Shown in pieces: positions 55,195-64,000 of a DNA stretch of 64,000 bases. The notes under the pieces are model-generated. The model did not search any database, was not told where the DNA came from, and worked only from the letters and a program-made list of their open reading frames with translations. The position numbers were made by a program, and so were the translations under genes. The stretch is from positions 119,367,434 through 119,431,433 of the forward strand of contig NC_088795.1 of NCBI RefSeq assembly GCF_011386835.1, written 5' to 3'. This stretch comes from Chrysemys picta bellii (taxonomy: Eukaryota; Chordata; Testudines; Emydidae). The number at the start of each line of letters is the position of its first letter. The first letter of the stretch is position 1.

Positions 55195-55354
55195 TGTATC
55201 TCTTCCTACTGTATTTTCCACCGCATGCATCTGATGAAGTGGGTTTTAGCCCACGAAAGCTTCTGCCCAAATAAATTTGTTAGTCTCTAAGGTGTCACAA
55301 GTACTCCTCGTTCTTTTTGCTGATAGAGACTAACACGGCTACCACTCTGAAACC
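55195..55354 (+). mobile_element. Fragment of the 6544-type fold-back repeat nested in CR1
   Basis: Single forward arm: gtattttccaccgcatgcat, 'aaataaatttgttagtctct', 'gagactaacacggctaccac', ending tctgaaac exactly where the 6544 element ends. 5'-truncated. A hammerhead-like core lies at 55231-55258. Confidence 0.7.
55231..55258 (+). ncRNA. Hammerhead-ribozyme-like core (degenerate)
   Basis: CTGATGA, extra A, stem GTGGG(T)/(G)CCCAC around a short loop, then GAAA. Same layout and same extra A as at 6603-6630, so the extra base is a family feature rather than a chance mutation. Confidence 0.3.
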
Positions 55355-55590
55355 TTCTGCCATTGTGTTGCCCAGTCACCTAGTTTTGTGAGATCCCTTT
55401 GTAACTCTTCAGTCTGCTTTGGACTTAATTATCTTGTGTAATTTTGTATCATCTGCAAATTTTGCCACTTCACTGTTTACCCCTTTTTCTAGATTATTTA
55501 TGAATATGTTGAATAGGACTGGTCCCAGTATGGACCTCTGGGGGACAACTATTTACCTCTCTCAATTTTCACCATTTATTCCTACTCTTT

Positions 55591-55845
55591 GGGCTTGTCT
55601 ACACTGGCACTTTACAGTGCTGCAACTTTCTCACTCAGAGGTGTGAAAAAACACCCCCCTACACGCAGCAAGTTTCAGCGCTGTAAAGCACCAGTGTAGG
55701 CAGTGCACCAGCGCTGGGAGCTAAGCCCCTCATGGAGGTGGATTTTTTTTTCCAGCGCTCTCTTCCAGCGCTCTGCCGCAACTACACAGGCCACGTTAAA
55801 GCACTGCTGCGGCAGCACTTTAACGTTGCCAGTGTAGACTAGCCC
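55591..55845. mobile_element. Harbinger-like MITE nested in CR1
   Basis: Terminal inverted repeats gggcttgtctacactggca and tgccagtgtagactagccc. Flanked by TTT (55588-55590, 55846-55848). Termini resemble those of the 3910-4126 element. Confidence 0.65.
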
Positions 55846-56143
55846 TTTGTTTCCTACCTTTTAACTAGAATGCCTAGCAATGCTTTCAGGATCATCTAAG
55901 GATCCTTAATTTACTTTAATGACAAGCCTTTTGTTATTATGTAAACTCACCTCCCCAAATGCTGTGCTGGTTCCAGCTTCTGAACTCATCACATCACACT
56001 CAAGCTGTTGCCGTTAAGAGCTCCTCTACCCCCCCAAATGGTGCCCCTGTCTGTGGTGCTGGGAGCTCCTGTGGTTCGCTCTGTCCCTAAGGTCACACCA
56101 GCTTAAAAAGTCAAGTAGGGTAGGGACAGACTAACCAAGGCCT

Positions 56144-56822
56144 TGTCTACACTAGCCGTAATGCGTAGGGTAGCATAGCTACATGCTGCAGTGAAAGGCT
56201 CTGGCAGCAGGGAACTGTTGGAGCCTTTCCCCGTGGCCGACACCTTTATCTGAGGCAGGGAAAGGTTCAGGCAGTGGGATTCTACCAGGAATGGAAGTAA
56301 CTTAAGGAACTTGCAGGTATGTAGGGCGGCCGGGGTCCTGAGCAAGGTGGGGGGCGGTGCTCAATGGGCAAGATCTTGGGTAGAAGGGGCGGGGCTGGGG
56401 CCAGACTCCCCCAGCCAGCCCTTCAGCACAGCCTGGTGGCGATTTAAAGGGCCCGGCTGCCGCTGCTGGAACCCCAGGCCCTTTAAATCACTGCTGGAGC
56501 CCCACAGTAGCGGCGGCCGGGAGCCCTGGGGCTCTGGCAGCAATTTAAAAGGCCAGGGGCTCCGGCCGCTGCCAGGAAAGCTGCCCCTTGCCAGTATGGT
56601 CGTCTGTGTACCAGCTCTTACCGGAACGCCATACTGGCTTACTTTTACCTCTGGATTCTACAGTGTTAAAAAGAGCAGTGTAGTTGTGGGAGGTGCTGCT
56701 TGGGTGTATACAGAGCTGTGTAGGGTACATACCCTAAGGTTCTATGCTGCTACATATACCAGTGCTAAGTGGGTGTGTAGTGTATGTACTCTACAAGCTA
56801 TCATAAATATAGACATAGCCTA
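56144..56822. mobile_element. MITE-like element with GC-rich insertion
   Basis: Left ggccttgtctacactagccg and right 'tcataaatatagacatagcc' are imperfect inverted ends. The middle (about 56310-56645) is a GC-rich repeat with cgatttaaagggcccgg-type wording that appears inserted. Confidence 0.5.
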
Positions 56823-57029
56823 ATATGCTATGGTGACGTATCTAGGTAGGGTGTGCTCTTTTTTGTGGTGCTGCTGTACCTCATTTGGGTTACCTAGCTT
56901 TAGGAAAGATATTGCGTAGCATGAATGTATAGATTCAGAGATGGGCACTGAAGGCCAGACCTTATCTGGTTGGAGCTAGACTTAGCATTGGTTAGGATGG
57001 TGACCACTTAAGACTAATTTGATCACTTA

Positions 57030-57330
57030 GGCCTGGTCTACACTGTGGGGGAGGGCGGTATTGATGTAAGAGACGCAACTTCAGCTACGGGAATACCATA
57101 GCTGAAGTCGAGGTATCGTATTCCAACTTACCTCCCATCCTCATGGCGCGGGATCGATGGCCGCGGCTCCCCCGTTGACTCCACTACCGCCACTCGCTCC
57201 GGTGGAGTTCCGGAGTCTACAGGGAGCGCATTTGGGGATCGATATATCGCATCTCATCGAGACGCGATATATCGATCCCCGATAAATCAATCGCTACCCG
57301 CCGATATGGCGGGTAGTCTGCACGTACCCC
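57030..57330. mobile_element. MITE-like element with a strong internal hairpin
   Basis: Starts ggcctggtctacactgtggg and ends gtagtctgcacgtacccc. Inside, 57234-57281 forms a hairpin with 17-base perfect arms (ggggatcgatatatcgc / gcgatatatcgatcccc). Confidence 0.6.
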
Positions 57331-57485
57331 AAGACTACTAACTTATACAAACTCATCCATCTTTGCTTCTCTCTCTCCCATCCTTGTCTGTCTGTTTGTT
57401 TTAGTTTATCGTAAATTTGGGCTGGGACCTCTGAGGCAGAGACCTCCAGATGTTTTAATCCGTCCCTCAAGCTCCCGATCCCCAA

Positions 57486-57646
57486 TTTAAAATTCTTTTT
57501 ATTTCAGTGAAGAGACACGGTAATAGTTCTCTCTTAATGCTAAGGTTCAGTCCACTGATATTCAACAGGCAAACAGAATCCTATTACGTGCTGTTACAAA
57601 TGTGAACCATAACTGTGTTAACTATGCCTTAAGGGTAAAAGAGAGC
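57486..57646 (+). repeat. Direct repeat copy 1 (partner at 60622-60784)
   Basis: 161 bp from tttaaaattctttttatttc to gcctta-agggtaaaagagagc. Five substitutions and a 2 bp indel against copy 2 by eye, two of them at CpG. Identity of the element unknown. Confidence 0.85.
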
Positions 57647-57671
57647 TCCCCAATTTTGTGAGCATTCATTG

Positions 57672-57732
57672 CCCGCCACACAATTTCCATACCCAGATGT
57701 GGCCCTCAGGCCAAAAAATTTGCCCACCCCTG
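57672..57732. mobile_element. Right-end scrap of the 26444-type hAT element
   Basis: Matches the right terminus: gatgtggccctcaggcc then aaaaaatttgcccacccctg. Confidence 0.65.
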
Positions 57733-57739
57733 GTCTAGA

Positions 57740-59440
57740 GTCTATGCTTTTATTTAAGAACAATAAAGTTTCTTTCCCAATTGTTCCAAAGATGACTTTC
57801 CAAATGTGAACAACATAAACATGTACTGTATTTGCCTGAGTCTATGGGCAGCCGGAAAAATATTCTAAGAGGTGTGAACTGCCCTTGTTCATTTCAATGA
57901 GGTATCAAGTGGTGTCATGGTTGATAATTATCTCACTGTTATAATTTTAGCAGAAACATCAAGCTGATGTGTTTATCTCAAACCAGTTCCCATGCCTTCA
58001 CTGGTGTTATATCATACTGTTGCTGCCTGACAACTTCTTCCTTCATTTATGGACTGTCCATACAAAAACTGAAGCACACTGAAAACTTGGGGGCAGTAAA
58101 AAAAAAGTACAGTAAACTTAATTTATTATCCAATTAAATGCAAGAAATACTGTTCTCATAGCTTTCAGTACCATAAAAAGAACCTTCCCTAAAAATTCAT
58201 CTGAAGCTGCTGCAGCATTTCTAGTCTCCCATACCAGAGTGCTGCAGAATCTAGTGACTTTAGTGCACAACTTTTAGGTCAAGCTTGCTGTAGAGCTCAC
58301 GTGGTCTTGAGCACAGGTTTCTTTTGGGTAGTGATTGCCTTCCTCTGAAGCATCACTGCTTGACTGCTGCAGGAAGCAGCATATATAACTTACAAGACAA
58401 ATGGCCTTGTGATATATGACAAATCCTATGTTCTGAGAACAATGAGTGTAGCAGATGCATCTTTATTAGCACTGGTCACTAGTTATGTGAAAGTGGGGTT
58501 TCTTTTAGCATATGATGCTTTGGAAGATTGTTGGCCATCTCAGTAAATGATCTGATAGTAGTGGCAACAAACTTTGTAACTTTCACTTCCAACATCAAAA
58601 TTAGCAATGTGTCTTGGGGGAGTTTGTCATTACTAGCATGAAAAAACAATGACTTTTGTGTTGTGACATTGTTGCTTTCAAAGATACTGTTGCATTTCAA
58701 TGTTTGTCCTTACCAAGACTTAAGAAAAACATTGTAGATTCTGACACAATGCTGATACTATTGTAGCAGGATTGAGGGCGGGGAGTGAATGAGTGGAGAA
58801 GGCTCATAAAGGGAGATGCATGCAGAAGGGTAGGAAAAAAGTGAACAGGGAGTAGGGACTCAGTGTCTGACATATTAATGTTTCATGGGGAGGTTACTGG
58901 TCTGTTTTTAAAAACTCAGACAGTGGTCTGTCCTTTTCATTCTTTGTGCCTGTCACCTTCCCCTGATGTCTTCTGCATGGGTCTTCCTGTTTAGCCCTCT
59001 GGTCCTGATGCTATACTATTATCATCACTGAAAGCTGCAATTGCTCTGATTGTAACAAAAGAAGCTAACAGGATTGAGCTGAACAGTGGCTGAGCAGCCT
59101 CTGGTGGCAGATGTAACTAGTGATCAAGAAATAAATATTAGACTAAATATTTCCAATGTGAATTAGGTTCTGTTCTGCCCTTAGACTGCACTAATCCAAC
59201 TGGGAGTTCAGAAGCTTTCTGCAAGTAAACAAGCTTAAGGGAAATCAAGATTTGGAAATGACCCTTGTGAAAGTGAGTTTGTTGGGATTTTCATTACTGC
59301 CACAGCTGTGAAGAAAAGACAACTAGAATAGCACAGATGTTGGTGGGTCAAGACTGAGGCACATGTGCAAAGCAAAGCTTGCAAGATTACACACTGCCTG
59401 TTTGCATGATGACTGTTGTTGGCCAAGGCTAATGTTCCAG
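57740..59440. other. Intergenic, nothing recognised
   Basis: About 1.7 kb of AT-rich DNA between the two direct repeat copies with no gene, transposon end or RNA that I can identify. Confidence 0.5.
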
Positions 59441-59448
59441 TTACATGA

Positions 59449-59560
59449 ACATTATTATTTGTATTAAGGGAGCACTTAGAGAGCTCAGCTGAGTTTGGAG
59501 CCCCATTATGCTAACTACCCATAGGAAGAAAGTTCTGCCTCCAAAAGGCTTAATTTCAAC
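59449..59560 (-). repeat. LINE/SINE tail fragment
   Basis: 'ttatttgtattaagggagca' and ggagccccattatgctaact is the reverse complement of a common amniote LINE/SINE 3' tail. Confidence 0.5.
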
Positions 59561-59919
59561 TTAAAATATGGTGAGAATGTGTTCACTCTCTCTCCTTACT
59601 TAAAATACTGCAGCTTGTATTGTTTCAGTTATAGTGCCACCTAGTGAGTTTATTTTATTTGTGCAGATAAGAGTGTCCAATATACATTTGCTGAATGTTC
59701 TGTGTAGTGGCACTTGAATAGCTGTACACCTGTGTTATTGACTAGTTCTCACAGTGTCAAGCTGGGCAGTCTTTTGCCCAACACATAAATGCCATATGTG
59801 CATAATGCATAACACTGTAGCCATGCCTTCTGTTAGTTGCTGTCCTAAATCCCAAGTGTTGAGAGATAATAAACAGATTCATGCAGTATTTTGCCCCAGA
59901 GGTGGATGAAGCTACAGAT

Positions 59920-60600
59920 CATTTGTATGGGCTAATGGTCTGACTATGGGATACAAAGCCAGGAATCCCAGAGTACTAATCTCAGCTCTGCTAATGATTC
60001 CCTCTGTGGCCCATGCCAGTCACTTAAACTCTCTACCTTAGTTTCTATTAGAGCTGGGCGGGAAACAGTTTTCCTGACCTGTGAATATTTTCCACTCTCA
60101 AATCATGACCAGAAGTTGAAATCTCAAAAATATTTGTGAACTGAAAAGCCAATTCCTCTTTTTTTTTTTCTATTGAAATGTTTCATCTCAAGAACTTTGA
60201 AACATTATTTCAGTCTAAGCTTAAATTTCAAAACAAAAGTTGTTTCAAACAGGAAAACTAGAATTTGTCATTTAGAAAATGACCAAACAAAATGTTTTGA
60301 CAATGTCAAAACTTTCGCAACAATTTTTCAGGTTGGGAAATTTGTCAAACCCAGCACCTGTTTCAGTTTTGACAAATTGATGAAAAAATTCATTGAAAAT
60401 TCCCAACTGGTTCTAGTCTCTGTATCTCTGATGTGGGACCTTCACAATGGAGCTGTGAAGGCTAATATTTTTATAGTATTCTGAAGATATAAAGTGTCAG
60501 ATAAGTGGGAAGTCTCTCTTATTTATTTGTAGTAAAAGGGTTTGGGGTCCTTCAGGATGAAAAGTGCTATATAAATGTAATGTTTGTTCTTAAATAATCT
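59920..60600 (+). repeat. MIR-like SINE split by a MITE
   Basis: The left part has gccaggaatcccagagtac, ctcagctctgctaatgatt, tcacttaaactctctacc. The right part has ggggtccttcaggatgaaaa, gtgctatataaatgtaatg. The element at 60047-60413 lies between. Confidence 0.55.
60047..60413. mobile_element. MITE inserted in MIR, 8 bp target duplication
   Basis: Flanked by tagtttct (60039-60046) and tagtctct (60414-60421), one mismatch. The left end attagagctgggcgggaaa is complementary in outline to the right end aattcccaactggttc. 367 bp, A/T-rich interior. Confidence 0.6.
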
Positions 60601-60621
60601 CTGCTTTAGTGTGAAGCAAAT

Positions 60622-60784
60622 TTTAAAATTGTTTTTATTTCAGTGAAGAGACACAGTAATAGTTCTCTCTCTTAATGCTAAGATTCAGTCCACTGATATT
60701 CAATAGGCAAACAGAATCCTATTATGTGCTGTTACAAATGTGAACCATAACTGTGTTAACTATGCCTTAAGGGTAAAAGAGAGC
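60622..60784 (+). repeat. Direct repeat copy 2 (partner at 57486-57646)
   Basis: 163 bp, tttaaaattgtttttatttc to the same gggtaaaagagagc end. Confidence 0.85.
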
Positions 60785-61499
60785 AAAGGTGACTTTCATA
60801 TATTATCTCTCCTCTGATCAGGTATTTGTATATAATTTTAATCAATTCAAATATTGAATTGAGGGGGGAAAAGCCAAAAGTTAAATACAAAAATATCTTT
60901 GAAACCTGAGCACTGGAATATTTACAAACCAGTTATATAGAGGTATAAACTGAACTTCATTTTAAAAAAGTTATCCCATCTGTAAGAGCATTACTGAACA
61001 AGTTACCAAAAAATGAAGACAAATTGTTACTCCCACCTGTGCCCTTTAGAAAAGCTCTTAGACAAGACCACTTACCCATAATATACTGCAGTGTGTCCCA
61101 GGGAGCATTCCAGTTGAGGGAAAAAATCATTAAGAGAACCATCTTTGAACAATATAATAAAAAGTTATGCCCCCTAAAAGGACTATCAGGATCAAGAGTC
61201 ACATACACCATTGATCCACTGCAGATGAAAGGCAGTAAATGAACCTATAACCCGGTGCTTGAACTGGAAAATGTTTTAATCACCTGCAATAAGAAGTGGG
61301 AGTGAAGGCTAGTCAGACCCCCTGAATTTGAACATTGCTAAGGTGGTGAATCTGACCATTCAAAATTTATAATTTTTAGTGCAAATGAAGAATTTTATAC
61401 CTCCCAAGAAACAAAGTAAAATATTTCTCTTCTACTCTCTATGTATGTATGACAAAGAATATATTGAATAATTTACTATCTTTGGATTATAAAAGATGG

Positions 61500-62340
61500 C
61501 ACTTTGCTCCAAATTCCCATAGTTTTTGTTAAAGAGGCAATGCTCTTACAGTCTTGTTTCTTTCTCTCTGATCACATTTTCCCCTATCTCTGAATTTCTA
61601 AATTGGTTTTCCATGTTCTATATGGTCAAGCTGCTTCTCCTTGCCTTTAGAACTCCCTTTCTGAACCTAGCTGGTCCTAACACTGCCCAAGTTTGCATCC
61701 TTACTTGCCTCTCCTCTGTCTTCATCTCACCTCCATGCTTTCTATCACATTGCCCCCTTTGCCTGAAATAGCTTCTCCACCAAGCTTCCTCCATCTTCAC
61801 TTTCAAGAAACTATGCAAATGCCACCTTTTCTATGAATCGTTAAGGCTCTAAGAGGGACTCCCACACTGTGCATGTTTCTGTTTGTAATGTCCGTCTCCA
61901 TCAGTGGCTTTAGACTGTGAGCCCTTCTGACCAGGAACCCCTTTACCTGTTTGGCACTAAACTTGCTTTATACAGCACTATGTATATTTGTGGAGATACA
62001 TATTGCTAATAAGGTCAGCTAGTACGTACCTGCCTTTGCTGTGGGGGTGGAATTCCCTCGTCTCTTGACATCTGACTCAGTTCATCTCTCCCTACTCTAA
62101 ACAAAACCAACCCCCCCAAAAATCAAATTTACCATTGCAAAAGGGTTATTTATTTTTGTCTGACGGTGCTGCCATCATATTTATTAGACCCCTCAGTTGG
62201 CTTGCTTTGTTTGAGGTTTTAAGCATCTGTTTTAAAATTATGTTTCTACTGTGTTTTTAATCAGATGTTTATTGTGTTGTATGACTCCTTGAGTGCCTTG
62301 CCTGGCGAACGCTTAATAAATAAAATTGTCATGTTACAGC
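61500..62340 (+). mobile_element. Old LINE 3' remnant (L2/CR1-type)
   Basis: Diverged RT-tail and 3' wording: gcttctccaccaagcttcct, 'tttagactgtgagcccttct', cagcactatgtatatttgtg, ending near cttaataaataaaattgtc. Similar in kind to 17290-18400. Confidence 0.45.
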
Positions 62341-62689
62341 TATAAAAATATTCTCTCCTTGTGAATGGGGCTTGTAAACTTGAAAGAGCTCAGAAAGATG
62401 GGAAGACTAGCTGCTGGCATAAGGTTAACCTTGAAATTATTTTAAGGAACATAGAATGAATAAATGAAAATGCATCCTTAAATGGATTCTATTGATTGCA
62501 ATTGCAGTTATGACCTGTTAAGAAGTGTCACCACATCCTGCCAAGTCTACTCAGGTACCAGTGCCACCTTCTCTTTGCTATGCAGGGAAAGAATTGTTTT
62601 GGGCTGTCAGCTCTTTCTTTTCTTCTGCCCATCTAAGTTGGCAGCAACAAGGGCCGGGTTCTGTATCTAGGGGTTCCGTTTCAATAACT

Positions 62690-63960
62690 CAATGCAAAAC
62701 CATCTCGAGCCCCCACCCAGTGACCTGGGACAATTACATACCACCCCCTGGGTGCCTCTAAGAGGCAATACTTCCCCTCTCGCAAGCACGGAGTCTGAGT
62801 GTAACAGAAAACGTTTAATAACATGAGGTAAACAACATCAGCATTAAATTGGAAAAACACCACAAACAGGATTCATAACACAAACCATGAGCAAAAAACC
62901 CACCCCAGCAAATTGGGCTGTGTCCTTTCCCTTTGGTTCTTGAATCCAGTAGCCCAAAAATCACCCAGAGTCCCCAAAGTCCAACACCCCCAAAGTCTCT
63001 TGGGTCCAGCAACCACCCCAAAAGTCCAACAGACCCCAAACTCTCTGTCCCTGGTCAGTGCAGCCCCAGAATAAAAGGGGGGGCACGCAGGGTGTTAAGG
63101 GGCACTTTAGGTGATCCGAGGCCGGCTGGCTGTCTCTCCGTGGGGTTCCGCCACAGCCTTCACCACGAGCCAGTCCACTTCCTGCCATCCTACAAGCTGC
63201 TCTGCTCCGCTCACTGACCTGTGAGCCGCTCCAGCCATCCCCGCAAACAGCTCCGCTCGCCATTCCTTGGGCCTCTCCAACTGGCCCCGCAAGGCTCCAC
63301 GCCACTCACTGCTCCTCCAGTTGTCCCCACAAATTGTTCCACCAGCTGCTTAGCAATATAGCTTCAGGCTCCCCCACTCATTATCACAGCACTCAGTGAT
63401 CTCAGCTCTTAATACTTCAGCTCTTAGCAATTTCAGCTCATAGTAGGGGAGCCCAATAGTGCTAGTGCACTATTAGCCCAAAGTGAATTCAGCTCAGCAG
63501 CCTGTATCTAGACTCCTAAGCTCTGACACTCAACAGTGGAGAGAGGCAGTAGTGCAATTGGTGTTTCAAACCCTCAGAGAGGCACCCATACCATCAAGTA
63601 CAAATACCTATCCCCCTCCTCTCTCAATTCACTGGCTTTTGTAACCCATGCCCCTTGTCAAGCAAGTGCTACTTAGGTAATGGTGAAGGACTCACTCAGT
63701 CCTTCTGTCATACAACAGTTCCACTGGCCTTGATTCACAGAATCAGGGTAACAAAACTTTATTCTTCCTGCCCCAATAACAGAGAAAACTGGGGATCCCA
63801 CACCAGCCAAAGTAACCACTTTGAGTTGCTGTTGTTTCATGCCAGGCAAGTGGGTGTGCCTATGCAAACAAGATCAGCCCCTGGAGTTCTTTTCCACACT
63901 CGCCATAATTCACCACCAGATGTCAGGGTAGAGCTCATCCTGACTCTGCTTACATCAATA
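62690..63960 (-). repeat. Probable LTR-element remnant (unclassified)
   Basis: Pyrimidine-rich, moderately GC-rich block unlike its surroundings. AATAAA occurs on the minus strand near 63758-63764, ATTAAA near 62815, and short repeated cagctcttag/cagctcatag units lie at about 63400-63440. I suspect an LTR read on the minus strand but see no second LTR or internal coding region. Confidence 0.3.
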
Positions 63961-64000
63961 AGAATTAGTAACTATAGCAGCTCAACACTATTCTTTGTAG

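Larger units (their letters stand above)
54430..55960 (-). mobile_element. CR1/PSLINE-like LINE interrupted by two later insertions
   Basis: The 3' end is at the left (gaccaaaggtccatctagcc near 54459). The minus-strand RT-derived wording runs through 'atcatatcccccttagtcat', 'tgcccttctctgtacctttt' and ctgggggacaacta to about 55960. It is broken at about 55195-55354 by a fragment of the 6544-type repeat and at 55591-55845 by a MITE; CR1 sequence resumes after each. Confidence 0.8.

Noticed and set aside
60173..60484. 103-codon + strand ORF
   Set aside because: Sits in the AT-rich interior of a MITE and its flank; no family resemblance.
1..64000. CRISPR arrays, bacterial operons or prophage-like systems
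   Set aside because: None present; exon-intron structure, CpG islands and LINE/hAT repeats show vertebrate nuclear DNA.

Overview
The window is vertebrate nuclear DNA, most probably from a turtle. It has split genes with GT/AG introns, two CpG islands, and many CR1 LINE copies. Some CR1 3' ends have the 'gaccaaaggtccatctagcc' signature I associate with chelonian and crocodilian CR1/PSLINE-like elements. There are also hAT- and Harbinger-like non-autonomous transposons. The species assignment is inference from repeat content.

Four conserved protein-coding genes are present: TBC1D14 (+, only its 3' eight exons), CCDC96/CFAP184 (-), TADA2B (+) and GRPEL1 (-). As I recall it, this is the gene order of human 4p16.1. 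TBC1D14 fills 1 to about 23975: coding exons 38-20858, then a 3.1 kb 3' UTR. From about 23975 to 27740 the DNA is intergenic and repeat-rich. CCDC96 (two coding exons, 28267-30031) and TADA2B (two coding exons, 30492-35007) diverge from a 460 bp CpG-island promoter. TADA2B (3' UTR to about 37610) and GRPEL1 (four coding exons, 42597-53621) converge across a repeat-bearing spacer. From 53.7 kb to the end no host gene is visible, only layered repeats.

The genes do unrelated housekeeping or ciliary jobs: Rab11/autophagy trafficking (TBC1D14), ciliary beating (CCDC96), SAGA chromatin acetylation (TADA2B) and mitochondrial Hsp70 nucleotide exchange (GRPEL1). CCDC96 and TADA2B share a promoter containing a perfect RFX X-box, expected for a ciliary gene, and five inverted CCAAT boxes spaced 41-43 bp apart.

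Noteworthy non-genic items are: a 59-codon hAT/CGGBP1-like zinc-finger remnant in the last TBC1D14 intron; a 485 bp fold-back element with a 13 bp target duplication and hammerhead-ribozyme-like cores; several hAT-type elements with 8 bp duplications; a CR1 copy interrupted by two later insertions; and a 160 bp, about 97% identical direct repeat 3.1 kb apart. I saw no convincing new multi-gene system. The exon models are strong; repeat family names are less certain.
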